Shown piece by piece: positions 15,609 to 25,380 of a DNA stretch of 48,776 nucleotides. Source of the stretch: Deltaproteobacteria bacterium. Lineage in GTDB: Bacteria > Desulfobacterota > Desulfobacteria > Desulfobacterales > Desulfobacteraceae. Each line of letters opens with the position of its first letter. Within the stretch, counting starts at the first letter, position 1. Both the position numbers and the translations under genes were made by a program. The stretch lies in the NCBI GenBank assembly GCA_027858995.1, contig JAQIBP010000108.1, forward strand, positions 1-48,776. The letters run 5' to 3'. The notes beneath the pieces are model-generated. The model did no database searches, was not told the DNA's origin, and saw nothing but the letters and a program-made list of their open reading frames with translations.

Positions 15609-16826
15609 ATGACAGAAAAACAGAGCCAACATATTTACACTGTTTCAAAGCTGACAAAAGAGATTAAATCTCTGTTGGAGGACACATATCCTTTTCTATG
15701 GGTAACAGGTGAGATTTCCAACTATGCGGTTCCTGGTTCAGGCCACTCCTATTTTACTTTAAAAGATCACAATGCTGTCATTAGCTGTGTAATGTTTAAA
15801 AATCAAAAATTAAGACTTAAGTTTGATCTTGAAAATGGTTTAAAAATTTTTGGTATGGCAAGACTAAGTCTTTATGAACCAAGAGGATCTTATCAACTGA
15901 TTTTTGAGCATCTTGAACCTGGAGGTGCAGGTTCAAGTCAAATTGCATTTGAAGAGCTCAAACAAAAATTATCAGCTCAAGGCCTTTTTGATGATAAATA
16001 TAAAAAACCAATCCCATTTTTACCATTGCAAATTAGTGTTATCACTTCCGGGACTGGTGCTGCTGTCAGGGATATTGTCAATATTGCCCAAAGACGTTTT
16101 CCAAATTATCCCCTTGAAGTAATTTCAGTTAAAGTTCAAGGTGAAAAATCAGAAGATGAAATCTGTAATGCTATAAACTTTGTAAACCAAAATGATAGAT
16201 CGGATAATAATTCAGATTTAATTATTCTTGCCCGTGGTGGCGGCTCATTGGAAGATCTTGCAGTTTTTAACTCTGAAGCAATTGCCAATGCAATCTTTGA
16301 ATCTGATATACCTGTTATTACAGGAATTGGTCATGAAACTGATTTTACCATAGCTGATTTTACTGCTGATTTAAGAGCTCCTACTCCTTCTGCAGCAGCA
16401 GAACTTGCACTTCCTGATAAAAAAGCTTTATTGCAGGAAGTGACTGTTTTAAAAGATAATTTGTATACATCTTTTACAAAAATGTTCATAAAATGGCAGG
16501 AGAGAATTCTTGATTTAAGATCCAGATTAAAAACTCCCCAGACAATTATTTATGATAACAGGTTCAGGCTTGAAGATTATGAGTCAAGATTAAACAATAT
16601 TATAAGGCAATATATACAAAAAAGTCGGGATAAATTTTTCTATCTCTCTGATAAACTCAATTCTCTTAATCCTGAATCAATTTTAAAAAGAGGATATAGT
16701 ATTACAAGATTTGTTTCAGACAAAAAAGTAATAGTTAATTCAAACAGAGTTAAACAAAATGATAAAATAGAGGTAATTCTTTCCAAAGGAAGCTTGATTA
16801 CAAAGGTGGAAGAGGTTAATGGCTAA
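15609..16826 (+). CDS. xseA: Exodeoxyribonuclease VII large subunit
   Basis: The 405-residue protein has an N-terminal OB-fold (IYTVSKLTKEIKSLLED, then LWVTGEISNY) and the catalytic region with ARGGGSLEDLAVFN and GIGHETDFTIADF, followed by APTPSAAAEL. With XseB it degrades single-stranded DNA from both ends. It is the first gene of a rightward operon (xseA-xseB-ispA-dxs-tlyA) and overlaps xseB by 8 bases. The spacer before it (15262-15608) holds no clear gene. Confidence 0.96.
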   Translation: MTEKQSQHIYTVSKLTKEIKSLLEDTYPFLWVTGEISNYAVPGSGHSYFTLKDHNAVISCVMFKNQKLRLKFDLENGLKIFGMARLSLYEPRGSYQLIFEHLEPGGAGSSQIAFEELKQKLSAQGLFDDKYKKPIPFLPLQISVITSGTGAAVRDIVNIAQRRFPNYPLEVISVKVQGEKSEDEICNAINFVNQNDRSDNNSDLIILARGGGSLEDLAVFNSEAIANAIFESDIPVITGIGHETDFTIADFTADLRAPTPSAAAELALPDKKALLQEVTVLKDNLYTSFTKMFIKWQERILDLRSRLKTPQTIIYDNRFRLEDYESRLNNIIRQYIQKSRDKFFYLSDKLNSLNPESILKRGYSITRFVSDKKVIVNSNRVKQNDKIEVILSKGSLITKVEEVNG

Positions 16827-17046
16827 GAAAAAAACATTTGAAACTGCCCTAAGTGAACTTGAAAAAATTGTTAGACAGATGGAGTCAGGTGATCTCTGTC
16901 TTGAAGATGCGGTTAAAAAATATGAGGCTGGTATAAAGCAATCAAACTACTGCTTAGATCTTCTCGATAAAACAGAAAAAAAAATTTCAATGTTGACTGT
17001 AGATAAAAATGGCATTGTAAAAAAAGATTTATTTCAAGATCAATAG
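16819..17046 (+). CDS. xseB: Exodeoxyribonuclease VII small subunit
   Basis: The 75-residue helical protein has the usual N-terminus FETALSELEKIVRQMESGDL and the segment LEDAVKKYEAG. Several copies bind each XseA chain. The start overlaps xseA by 8 bases and the stop is 1 base before the ispA ATG, so all three genes are translated together. Confidence 0.96.
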   Translation: MAKKKTFETALSELEKIVRQMESGDLCLEDAVKKYEAGIKQSNYCLDLLDKTEKKISMLTVDKNGIVKKDLFQDQ

Positions 17047-17047
17047 T

Positions 17048-17953
17048 ATGAATTTTAATCTACAACAATATTTAAAGCAAAATCGAAAACTGGCAAACCA
17101 GTATCTAAAACTTATTTTAAAACAATTTTCTCCGGAGCAGGAACTGACTGCTGCCATGAGCCACTCTCTTATGGCCAGTGGAAAAAGACTGCGCCCTATC
17201 CTCTCAATTGCTGCAGCACAAACATGTAAAAAAGATTTTCTTTATGCCTTGCCCGCCTGCTGTGCCATTGAAATGATTCATACATACTCTCTGATTCATG
17301 ATGATTTACCAGCCATGGACGATGATGATCTAAGACGTGGAGTTCCAAGCTGTCATAAAAAATTCAGTGAAGCCACAGCTATTCTTGCAGGTGATGCTCT
17401 TTTAACACATGCATTTAATATTATTTCAAATCCAGAACCTGTTTTTAAAATATATCCTGACAGCCACACAAGACTTTTATTAATTTCAAAAATATCCCGG
17501 GCCGCTGGCAGCCATGGAATGGTAGAGGGACAAATGATGGATATGAAATCTTTTCAAAACAGACAAAAAAAAGACTTAGCCCATCTTGAAAAGATACACT
17601 CCCTTAAAACAGGTGAAATGATTACACTCAGTGTTGAAGCTGGTGCTATTAGTGTAGGAGCTGATCCTGAAATTATTAGACAACTGGTCATTTATGCTGA
17701 TAAGATTGGCCTTGCATTTCAAATTGCAGATGATATTTTAAATATTGAAGGAGATCCTGAGAAAATGGGAAAAGCTGCTGGATCTGATATTTTAAATGAC
17801 AAAATGACTTTTCCTGCAATAATGGGTCTTGATAAGTCAAAAAAGTATGCAAAAAAACTTGTTGCTGAAGCTATTGAAGCTATTGCAGGATTTGATGAAT
17901 CTGCAAGACCGTTGAGATCAATTGCCAGTTATATTATTAACAGAGACCATTGA
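17048..17953 (+). CDS. ispA: Polyprenyl diphosphate synthase (farnesyl/geranyl type)
   Basis: The 301-residue enzyme condenses isopentenyl diphosphate with allylic diphosphates. The first aspartate-rich motif DDLPAMDDDDLRRG (85-98) has the bacterial DDX4D form; the second is DDILNIEGD. GKRLRP near residue 45 binds diphosphate. Its place between xseB and dxs is common in Proteobacteria-like genomes and supports short-chain (C15-C20) synthesis for undecaprenyl phosphate and quinones. The exact chain length is not determined. Confidence 0.93.
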   Translation: MNFNLQQYLKQNRKLANQYLKLILKQFSPEQELTAAMSHSLMASGKRLRPILSIAAAQTCKKDFLYALPACCAIEMIHTYSLIHDDLPAMDDDDLRRGVPSCHKKFSEATAILAGDALLTHAFNIISNPEPVFKIYPDSHTRLLLISKISRAAGSHGMVEGQMMDMKSFQNRQKKDLAHLEKIHSLKTGEMITLSVEAGAISVGADPEIIRQLVIYADKIGLAFQIADDILNIEGDPEKMGKAAGSDILNDKMTFPAIMGLDKSKKYAKKLVAEAIEAIAGFDESARPLRSIASYIINRDH

Positions 17954-17967
17954 AAGGCTGATATGTT

Positions 17968-19851
17968 TTGACCCTTCTTGATAAAATAAAAACATCCAAA
18001 GATATTAAAAAACTCTCCAGAGACGAGCTTAAAACCCTTGCTGAACTGATTAGACAAAGAATTATTAAAGTGGTATCAAAAAACGGCGGCCATCTGGCCT
18101 CAAGCCTGGGCGCAGTAGAATTAACCCTGGCCATTCATTATGTTTTTGATCTGCCCCAGGATACATTAATCTGGGATGTTGGGCATCAATCCTATGCACA
18201 TAAAATTTTAACTGGAAGAAATGACACCTTTGATACTCTACGGAAATACAAAGGTTTATCAGGATTTTCAAAAATCAGTGAGAGTCCCTATGACGGATTC
18301 ACTGTGGGGCATTCCTCAACTTCAATTTCAGCAGGACTTGGGATATGCCATGCTAAATATTTAAACAAGGATCATTCCGATGTCATTTCTGTAATTGGAG
18401 ACGGTTCTTTGACAGCCGGTCTTGCTTATGAAGGCTTGAATCAGACAGGTGATTTAAAAAGAAATCTTATTGTTATTTTAAATGATAATGATATGTCAAT
18501 ATCACAAAATGTCGGAGCACTCTCTTCTTTTTTAAGCCGTACTTTTTCAGCCAAATATCTTCAAAACATGAGAAACAGGTTAGGTCTGTTTTTAAAATCT
18601 CTGCCAAAAATCGGTAATGATGTTTACAGAATTGCCAAACGTTCTGAAGAGTCTTTTAAAACATTTGTTACACCGGGCATGTTGTTCGAGGCTTTTAATT
18701 TTGATTATTTTGGTCCCATTGACGGGCATAATTTAAATCATTTAATTGATATTTTAAAAAATATCAAACATCCTCAAGATCCTGTTCTTTTGCATGTTAT
18801 AACAAAAAAAGGCAAAGGATATGAGCCTGCTGAAAAAAACCCTGTCTATTTTCATGGAGTTGGCTCTTTTACTATTGATACAGGCAAGGCCAATAAAAAG
18901 CCCAATGGAATTCCAAGCTATACCCAGGTATTTGGATCTCAAATGGTAAAACTTGCCCAAAACAATGAAAAAATTGTTGCAGTTACGGCTGCCATGCCAG
19001 AAGGCACGGGTTTAATAGAATTTGCAAAACTTTATCCAGACAGATTCTTTGATGTTGGTATTGCTGAACAGCATGCTGTGACATTTTCTGCTGGCCTTGC
19101 AACTAAGGGACTAAAACCTGTTATTGCAATTTATTCAACGTTTTTGCAGAGAGCTTTTGACCAGATACTACATGATGTGTGTATTGAAGGACATCATGTT
19201 GTCTTTGCGATTGACAGAGGTGGTGTCGTAGGAGAAGACGGCCCCACCCATCATGGACTTTTTGATTTTTCATATCTTCGCTGTATGCCGAAAATGACTA
19301 TCATGGCTCCAAAGGATGAAAATGAACTTGCAAGAATGCTTGTTACAGCTGTTAACCATGACGGACCTGTGGCATTAAGATACCCAAGGGGCATAGGAAC
19401 CGGGGTCAAGCTTGAGAACAATCCAGAACCTTTGGAGATAGGCATAGCCGAAGTGATTGAACATGGTGATGATATTTTAATAATTGCCATTGGAAAATCT
19501 GTATGTGAGGCTTTAAAAGCAGGTAAAATTTTACAAAATCAAGGAATCAACACAACCATCATAAATGCAAGATTTGTCAAACCTCTTGATACTGAACTGC
19601 TTGTTAAATATGCAAAAAAAATAAAAAAAATAATTACTATGGAGGAACATATACTTGATGGAGGGTTTGGTTCTGCCGTACTTGAAATGTTTATTGACAA
19701 TGGTGTGAGCAATATTTGCCTTAAAAGGATTGGTATAAAAGACAGGTTTGTTGAGCATGGCCCCCAGGATATTTTAAAACACGATTATGAAATTGATCAC
19801 CATGCTGTCATAAAGGCTGCAATAAAATTACATGGCACTCCTTGTGAGTAA
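17968..19851 (+). CDS. dxs: 1-Deoxy-D-xylulose-5-phosphate synthase
   Basis: The 627-residue thiamine diphosphate enzyme joins pyruvate and glyceraldehyde-3-phosphate in the first step of the MEP isoprenoid pathway. It shows DVGHQSYAHKILTGR, the thiamine site GDGSLTAGLAYEGLN, and in the second half IAEQHAVTFSAGLA and DRGGVVGEDGPTHHG. The start is TTG at 17968 with AAAGG 10 bases upstream; a nearby ATG at 17963 is out of frame and closes at once. It directly follows ispA and overlaps tlyA by 20 bases. Confidence 0.96.
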   Translation: MTLLDKIKTSKDIKKLSRDELKTLAELIRQRIIKVVSKNGGHLASSLGAVELTLAIHYVFDLPQDTLIWDVGHQSYAHKILTGRNDTFDTLRKYKGLSGFSKISESPYDGFTVGHSSTSISAGLGICHAKYLNKDHSDVISVIGDGSLTAGLAYEGLNQTGDLKRNLIVILNDNDMSISQNVGALSSFLSRTFSAKYLQNMRNRLGLFLKSLPKIGNDVYRIAKRSEESFKTFVTPGMLFEAFNFDYFGPIDGHNLNHLIDILKNIKHPQDPVLLHVITKKGKGYEPAEKNPVYFHGVGSFTIDTGKANKKPNGIPSYTQVFGSQMVKLAQNNEKIVAVTAAMPEGTGLIEFAKLYPDRFFDVGIAEQHAVTFSAGLATKGLKPVIAIYSTFLQRAFDQILHDVCIEGHHVVFAIDRGGVVGEDGPTHHGLFDFSYLRCMPKMTIMAPKDENELARMLVTAVNHDGPVALRYPRGIGTGVKLENNPEPLEIGIAEVIEHGDDILIIAIGKSVCEALKAGKILQNQGINTTIINARFVKPLDTELLVKYAKKIKKIITMEEHILDGGFGSAVLEMFIDNGVSNICLKRIGIKDRFVEHGPQDILKHDYEIDHHAVIKAAIKLHGTPCE

Positions 19852-20599
19852 AACACTGAAAAACAGATCCAGACTTGATATTCTAATTGTTAAAAAGGGA
19901 TTTATTAAATCCAGACAGAGGGCAAAATCTGTTATAATGGCGGGCAAGGTGCTTGTGGATAACAATCCTGTGGACAAACCTGGAACTTTCATTAAAAATG
20001 ATGCAAAAATTATTGTAAAGATTGATGATAATCCATTTGTCAGCAGAGGCGGTTTAAAACTTGAAAATGCGTTAAAGAGTATTCCTGTGTCAGTGAAAAA
20101 TTTAACCTGCCTTGATATTGGTGCTTCAACCGGTGGTTTTACCGATTGTCTGCTTCAAAATGGTGCTGCTAAAGTTTATGCTGTTGATGTGGGATATGGG
20201 CAGTTTGACTGGTCTTTAAGGCAGAATTCCAAGGTTAAAGTCATTGAAAGAACGAATATCCGTCATATGCCATATGAAAAAATCAGAGAAAAAGTTGATA
20301 TTGTTGTAGCAGATACTTCATTTATCTCTCTGAAAATAGTTATACCCAGTGCTGAAAAGTTCATGAGGCATGATACTAAAGTTCTGGCATTGATTAAACC
20401 GCAATTTGAAGCAGGAAAAAAAAATGTTGGCAAGGGTGGTGTTGTTAAGGACTCAAAAATAAGAGAGCAGGTTATTCAAGATTTAGAGTTATTTTTTAAG
20501 GAGCGAGGATACAGTGTAAATCAGGTTATCCCCTCTCCTATTTTGGGTCCTAAAGGGAACAGAGAGTATATTATCTCTTTAAATTATAAAGAATCTTAA
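19832..20599 (+). CDS. tlyA: TlyA family rRNA 2'-O-methyltransferase/hemolysin A
   Basis: The 255-residue protein has an N-terminal S4 RNA-binding domain (RLDILIVKKGFIKSRQRAK, residues about 13-75) and a FtsJ-like Rossmann methyltransferase domain with the SAM motif LDIGASTGGFTDCLLQ and ALIKPQFEAG. Relatives 2'-O-methylate 16S and/or 23S rRNA. Its ATG lies inside the end of dxs; a GTG at 19844 is an alternative start. It is the last gene of the xseA operon. Confidence 0.92.
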   Translation: MALLVSKTLKNRSRLDILIVKKGFIKSRQRAKSVIMAGKVLVDNNPVDKPGTFIKNDAKIIVKIDDNPFVSRGGLKLENALKSIPVSVKNLTCLDIGASTGGFTDCLLQNGAAKVYAVDVGYGQFDWSLRQNSKVKVIERTNIRHMPYEKIREKVDIVVADTSFISLKIVIPSAEKFMRHDTKVLALIKPQFEAGKKNVGKGGVVKDSKIREQVIQDLELFFKERGYSVNQVIPSPILGPKGNREYIISLNYKES

Positions 20600-20647
20600 A
20601 ATAACACTATTAATTTTATTTAAATTCGATTATTTAAGTTAAGACTT

Positions 20648-20663
20648 TGAGACTATGGTCTCA
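20648..20663. promoter_or_regulatory. Short inverted repeat before the EF-G-like gene
   Basis: TGAGAC (20648-20653) and GTCTCA (20658-20663) form a perfect inverted repeat with a 4-base loop, 30 bases upstream of the start at 20693. It may be an operator or a leader hairpin. There is no T-run. Confidence 0.3.
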
Positions 20664-20692
20664 CATTTATTAATTGATGAAAAGGAGCAGTA

Positions 20693-22759
20693 ATGACTGA
20701 AGAAATTAAAGCCATGAGAAATGTGGCCCTGGCAGGGCATGGAGGTGCGGGCAAGACAACTCTTGCTGAGGCTATGCTATTTCAAGCCAATGTAACCAAG
20801 CGTCTTGGAAAGGTTGAAGAAGGTAACACTGTCATGGATTTTCAGCCTGAAGAGATCAGGAAACAGCAAAGTATTAATACATCATTTATTAAATATAAAC
20901 AAAATAAACATACAATTACTTTGATTGACACTCCTGGAGGAGAAAATTTTTTCTGTGCTTCTAAAACCTGCTTTCCTGTAGCAGACTGTATGGGATTTGT
21001 AATTGATGGAGTTGGCGGACCTTCTGCCATGACCGAAGAGGCTGCAGCAAGTGCTCTTGAATATAATCTGCCCGGGTTTGTCATTGTAAATAAACTTGAT
21101 CGTGAAAGATCGGATTTCATGACCTGTATTGATGCCTGCAAAACAGCACTAAAAAAAAAGATAGTTCCGGTTTATTATCCCATAGGTTCTGAAGATGATT
21201 TCAGAGGCTTTGTTAATGTTATTACAGGAGAGGGTTTTGAATATGGTGCTGACGGCCAATCAAAAAAGGTTGATATTCCATCTGATATGTTAGATGAGAT
21301 TGAAATGGTAAAAGAAGAATTTATTGAGAATGTGGCAGAGCTTGATGATGATCTTTTAGAAAAATATCTTGAAGGTGAAGAGATAACTCAGGATGAAATT
21401 AAAGCAACCTTTAGACAGGGAGTTCTCGATGCCCAGTTTTACCCGGCTATCTGCTGTTCAGCTGCTAAGCTGATTGGTACGGATACTATTTCAAATATTA
21501 TCATTGATTATATGCCATCTCCCATTGACAGAGGCGATTGGACAGCAAAAGATGCCGATGGTGAAGATGTGATCGTCTCTCCTGACCCTGATGGAGAGTT
21601 CTGTGGATTTGTTTTCAACACCATTGTTGATCCGTATGCTGGAAGACTTTCACTCTTCAGAATAATTTCAGGAACACTTGGTAAAGAGGGTAATATTGTT
21701 AATACAACTAAAGATACAAAAGAGAGATTTTCACAACTGCTTGAAATTGCCGGCAAGAAACAAAATAGTATCAGCAGCGCCCTGCCCGGTTCTATTGTTG
21801 CTGTGGCAAAGCTGAAAAATACTTTAACCGGTGATACTCTGACCAGTGGGAAAGAGATTCAAATTCCAGCACCGGAACCACTGCCCCCTGTTATCTCTTT
21901 TGCTATATCACCCAAAGAGAAAAAAGATGAAGATAAAATTCATGAAGCAATTAGAAAAATCCTTGAAGAAGATACAGGACTTGCACTTGAACGAAACAAA
22001 GAGACAAAACAGACCATATTATCCGGCAGAGGTCTTGTTCATATTGAAGTAACTGCTGAGAAGATTAAAAGAAAATTTAATGTAGGTATGAACATTGAGA
22101 CACCAAAGGTTGCTTATAGAGAAACATTTAAGAAAAAAATCCGTGTTCAGGGGAAACATAAAAAACAATCTGGCGGACATGGTCAGTATGGTGATTGCTG
22201 GATTATTCTCGAACCTCTGCCTAAAGGTTCAGGTTTTGAATTTGTAGATAAAATTGTGGGTGGTGTTATTCCTAAAAATTATATTCCTGCAGTAGAAGCC
22301 GGTATCCGGGAAACTTCAAAAACCGGCATTCTTGCAGGATTTCCCTGTGTGGATTTCAGGACAATCGTTGATTATGGTTCATATCACTCTGTGGACTCTT
22401 CTGAAATGGCATTTAAAATGGCTGGAACTCTTGCATTTAAAAAAGCTGCTCAAGAGGCAAAGGCAGTTTTGCTTGAGCCAATAATGAAAATCTCTGTAAA
22501 AGTTCCTGAAGACAGTACCGGTGATATTATGGGAGACTTGAATTCCCGGCGAGGCAGAGTTCTTGGGATGGATTCAGAAGATGACAAGCAAATCATCAAC
22601 GCCCTTGTTCCAATGGCTGAGATACTTCGTTATGCCCCGGACTTAAGTTCAATGACAGGAGGCAGAGGAACTTTTACCCTGGAGTTTGAACAGTATGATG
22701 AAGTTCCAGGTGATATGTCCGCAAAGATCATTGAAAGAGTAAATTCAGAAAAAGATTAA
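20693..22759 (+). CDS. Elongation factor G-like GTPase
   Basis: The 688-residue translational GTPase has G1 GHGGAGKTTL, G3 DTPGGENF and G4 NKLD. It has the full EF-G domain order, including domain IV (KHKKQSGGHGQYGDCWI) and domain V ending in GRGTFTLEFEQYDEVP. G1 differs from the canonical AHIDAGKTT of FusA1, and the G domain is shorter. This places it in the second EF-G class (often called FusA2 or EF-G-like), whose members may not act as the main translocase. AAGGAG lies just before the ATG. It is a separate unit, ended by its own terminator. Confidence 0.9.
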   Translation: MTEEIKAMRNVALAGHGGAGKTTLAEAMLFQANVTKRLGKVEEGNTVMDFQPEEIRKQQSINTSFIKYKQNKHTITLIDTPGGENFFCASKTCFPVADCMGFVIDGVGGPSAMTEEAAASALEYNLPGFVIVNKLDRERSDFMTCIDACKTALKKKIVPVYYPIGSEDDFRGFVNVITGEGFEYGADGQSKKVDIPSDMLDEIEMVKEEFIENVAELDDDLLEKYLEGEEITQDEIKATFRQGVLDAQFYPAICCSAAKLIGTDTISNIIIDYMPSPIDRGDWTAKDADGEDVIVSPDPDGEFCGFVFNTIVDPYAGRLSLFRIISGTLGKEGNIVNTTKDTKERFSQLLEIAGKKQNSISSALPGSIVAVAKLKNTLTGDTLTSGKEIQIPAPEPLPPVISFAISPKEKKDEDKIHEAIRKILEEDTGLALERNKETKQTILSGRGLVHIEVTAEKIKRKFNVGMNIETPKVAYRETFKKKIRVQGKHKKQSGGHGQYGDCWIILEPLPKGSGFEFVDKIVGGVIPKNYIPAVEAGIRETSKTGILAGFPCVDFRTIVDYGSYHSVDSSEMAFKMAGTLAFKKAAQEAKAVLLEPIMKISVKVPEDSTGDIMGDLNSRRGRVLGMDSEDDKQIINALVPMAEILRYAPDLSSMTGGRGTFTLEFEQYDEVPGDMSAKIIERVNSEKD

Positions 22760-22796
22760 TTGTAATAAGCAGATTGTATCTTTAAAAATAAAACAG

Positions 22797-22842
22797 CCGG
22801 GGTAAATTAAACATAAAGTTTTGAATTACCCCGGTTTTTTTT
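22797..22842 (+). terminator. Terminator of the EF-G-like gene
   Basis: CCGGGGTAAATT (22797-22808) pairs with AATTACCCCGG (22824-22834) apart from a bulge, followed by eight T. Confidence 0.85.
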
Positions 22843-22875
22843 AAAATAATGTCCTTTTTTACAAATGATGGTAAA

Positions 22876-25245
22876 TCATCCAGTTTTCATCTCAATTATC
22901 TGAGCTTTAGCCATTGATTCCAGATTCACTTCCACACGTATGGCTTTTAACCCTCGAACATCGGGCATATCATCCAATTCCAGGATTTCAAAATTACCTG
23001 TGAGTTTACCTGTGCTTGATAGAAAATCAATATGCTGCCGGATTTCCCTGCCTTCGGAAGGGTTGGAATAAACCATGGCAATCTTTCCCGGCTGGGTCAG
23101 TCTTTCACCTGATCCCTTGATCAGTGCCTTGTCCAGGCGAGATTTTATAATTTCATGGCGAACATCATAGGCTCCGTCAACATCAAACCTTTTTTCATCA
23201 AATCTGAACCGTATGGACAATGGACTATGGTTCACAAGGATAAGGTGGCATGTGTCCAAAACAATTTTTAATTCCGGCTTTATCTGTTCCGTTTGCAAAG
23301 CCAGGCCACAGGCAAGCATGATCTGCCAGAGGGTAAGGTTTTTTATATGAAAACCTGCAAATTTTTGAGTTTCTATCATGGAGGCACCAGCATACATTAT
23401 ATAATCCACGCCATCTGTCTGGCGTTTTTCAAAATAATGGGGAAAACTTTGCTGCATGAGCCTGTCTTCCTGAGCCAGATAGCTGGAAAGAGTTTTATTA
23501 AGCCTGGAAACGCTGTTTTCATACTCTTTTCTCTTATGATAAATCATACCTTTAATTGGATCCAGAGCTGATTTGTAGGCTTTAATTCGTTTTGCCACAT
23601 TTGATTCAAGCCCAATTATATCATCAAATATGGGTACCATTTCTTTATGCAAAAGAGAGAACACAGCATCTTCATCCCCGGATGTCACATTGAGTGAAAT
23701 TTCCTTAATCATGGTCTTAATCCTGTATTGAAATTCCAGCAGCAATGGCCATGATCGAATCTCTATTGCTGTTTCCATAATATCCAGACCAAGGGTTAAC
23801 TGCTTTACAAGATCCTGCTGTATACCCCTGTTTCTGGCCAGGGATGACCCCCTGATGTCAGACTGTCCGTAAAAAGGAACCACATCCTTGAATATAATAG
23901 GTTCCATTTCCGAGGCAGTACTTCCATGACGGATTCGCTCCATGTGATCCATTGCAGCTTTTTCAAACCGCCATTCCACTGCAGGGTGAACTGCTGTGCA
24001 TTTTTCCTTTATAATGGCCTGGACATGTTTATGGAGTTCATCCTGTCCTCTTTTCAATGCCGATGAAAATATGGGTGTAATCTGTTCCAAAAGCAAGGCT
24101 TCCTTTGAACCAAGGCTATTTGCTGAAGGGGTAAACACTTCAAGCATACCTATGACCTCGCCTTGAAACAATAAAGGAGATAACAGCATGGATCTGATAC
24201 CGGCTGCTGCTGCCTGTTGCTCTAAGGGAACTATATTAGATTTTTTAGAAAGATCAGGTATTTTTAAAATAGATTTGTTTTCTGTAGCTTGATGCCAGAC
24301 CGACCCCTGTAAATCTTTTAGATTAATATGATGGGAATTGGAAAACAGACAATTTATATTAGAGGAGCAGTCATTTTTCATTATCATGACCTGATCACCC
24401 TGGAGAGATCCAATACCAACTGCTATGTCAGGCCTTTGAAAAAGAACCTGGAGACGTGATTCCAGAAGTTTAATCCCGTCTGACGAGAAAATAGAATGCT
24501 CATCAATCAAGTCCCTTTCAAGTGTTGAAATAAGCTGGGATTCTGTTATATCTACGGCTTTGACAATGGTAAAACCAGTGAATTCAAATTTGCTTAAATC
24601 AATGTATCTGCTGAGAATTTCAATATCTGTGACATGTTCGGCAATCAGAGAACGCTCCTCTTTAGAAAGCTGTGCAGGTGGATCAAGTGCTTTTACACGG
24701 ACAAATTGAAAATCCGGTGTAATCCTGTAATAACGATCCAAACCTGTTTTTTCATCAGGTATAATTTGCATATCCATTTGATCAGGCAGCCGACAGTCAA
24801 GATGATATATTTTTTCCAGTACAAGGCAATAAATATGCAGTAATTTTTTAGATGTCTCTGTTTCTAAGCTGGATTTAACTTCATCCTTAAAATTATTTTT
24901 ATTGTCAAGGAACAATCTCTGGAATTCGGGGCTGACATAAAAAGGTTCAAATGTACTGGGATTCAAGGCACCCATGATATCACTGTGAAAAGAGGCAGCA
25001 GGAAATACAGAACTCATCAAGGGAATGATAACATCAGGATAATCATTTAAAATTTCAGTATCATGAATCCTGCCCTGTAAAGCAGAGTTCTGGCTGATTT
25101 TCTCTTTTATTTCCTCAAACATTGCTGACATGTGGGAACATCTATGTGCCAGATTCTTTTCCCAGAAATCCAGCAGAGGATCAAGGCTTACAACAGAGTG
25201 GATAATATCTGCATTAAAGGACAAAGACGTGGTATGATTTTCCAT
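22876..25245 (-). CDS. Large GAF-domain protein of unknown function
   Basis: The 789-residue soluble protein is probably the last gene of the leftward operon. The middle part (about 240-400) reads as a GAF sensor domain, with QQAAAAGIRSMLLSPLLF, then GEVIGMLEVFTP and EALLLEQITPIFSSAL. About 400-600 is mostly helical. No kinase, cyclase, GGDEF or HTH motif is seen; residues 600-789 form an unfamiliar mixed domain. AGGAGG lies ahead of the ATG at 25245. The 135-base spacer upstream (25246-25380) shows no gene. It could sense the ligand made or imported by the cluster (inference). Confidence 0.7.
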   Translation of the reverse strand: MENHTTSLSFNADIIHSVVSLDPLLDFWEKNLAHRCSHMSAMFEEIKEKISQNSALQGRIHDTEILNDYPDVIIPLMSSVFPAASFHSDIMGALNPSTFEPFYVSPEFQRLFLDNKNNFKDEVKSSLETETSKKLLHIYCLVLEKIYHLDCRLPDQMDMQIIPDEKTGLDRYYRITPDFQFVRVKALDPPAQLSKEERSLIAEHVTDIEILSRYIDLSKFEFTGFTIVKAVDITESQLISTLERDLIDEHSIFSSDGIKLLESRLQVLFQRPDIAVGIGSLQGDQVMIMKNDCSSNINCLFSNSHHINLKDLQGSVWHQATENKSILKIPDLSKKSNIVPLEQQAAAAGIRSMLLSPLLFQGEVIGMLEVFTPSANSLGSKEALLLEQITPIFSSALKRGQDELHKHVQAIIKEKCTAVHPAVEWRFEKAAMDHMERIRHGSTASEMEPIIFKDVVPFYGQSDIRGSSLARNRGIQQDLVKQLTLGLDIMETAIEIRSWPLLLEFQYRIKTMIKEISLNVTSGDEDAVFSLLHKEMVPIFDDIIGLESNVAKRIKAYKSALDPIKGMIYHKRKEYENSVSRLNKTLSSYLAQEDRLMQQSFPHYFEKRQTDGVDYIMYAGASMIETQKFAGFHIKNLTLWQIMLACGLALQTEQIKPELKIVLDTCHLILVNHSPLSIRFRFDEKRFDVDGAYDVRHEIIKSRLDKALIKGSGERLTQPGKIAMVYSNPSEGREIRQHIDFLSSTGKLTGNFEILELDDMPDVRGLKAIRVEVNLESMAKAQIIEMKTG

Positions 25246-25380
25246 TTTGCTTACCTCCTATTATAATCTACTAAAATTAATCACTGGAAAAACAATGTCA
25301 ATATGATAATGGCGGGTACTCCCTGAAATTCAGAGGTTCTAACCAGAACAGTTATGCACAGAAAAAAGGAGAGCTGTCCA

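Noticed and set aside
15372-15632. 86-codon minus-strand frame before xseA
   Set aside because: It overlaps the xseA start region, has no ribosome binding site and reads as chance AT-rich sequence.
25323-25333. Palindrome CTGAAATTCAG upstream of the GAF gene
   Set aside because: It is short and AT-rich and not repeated near other promoters; no reason to call it an operator.
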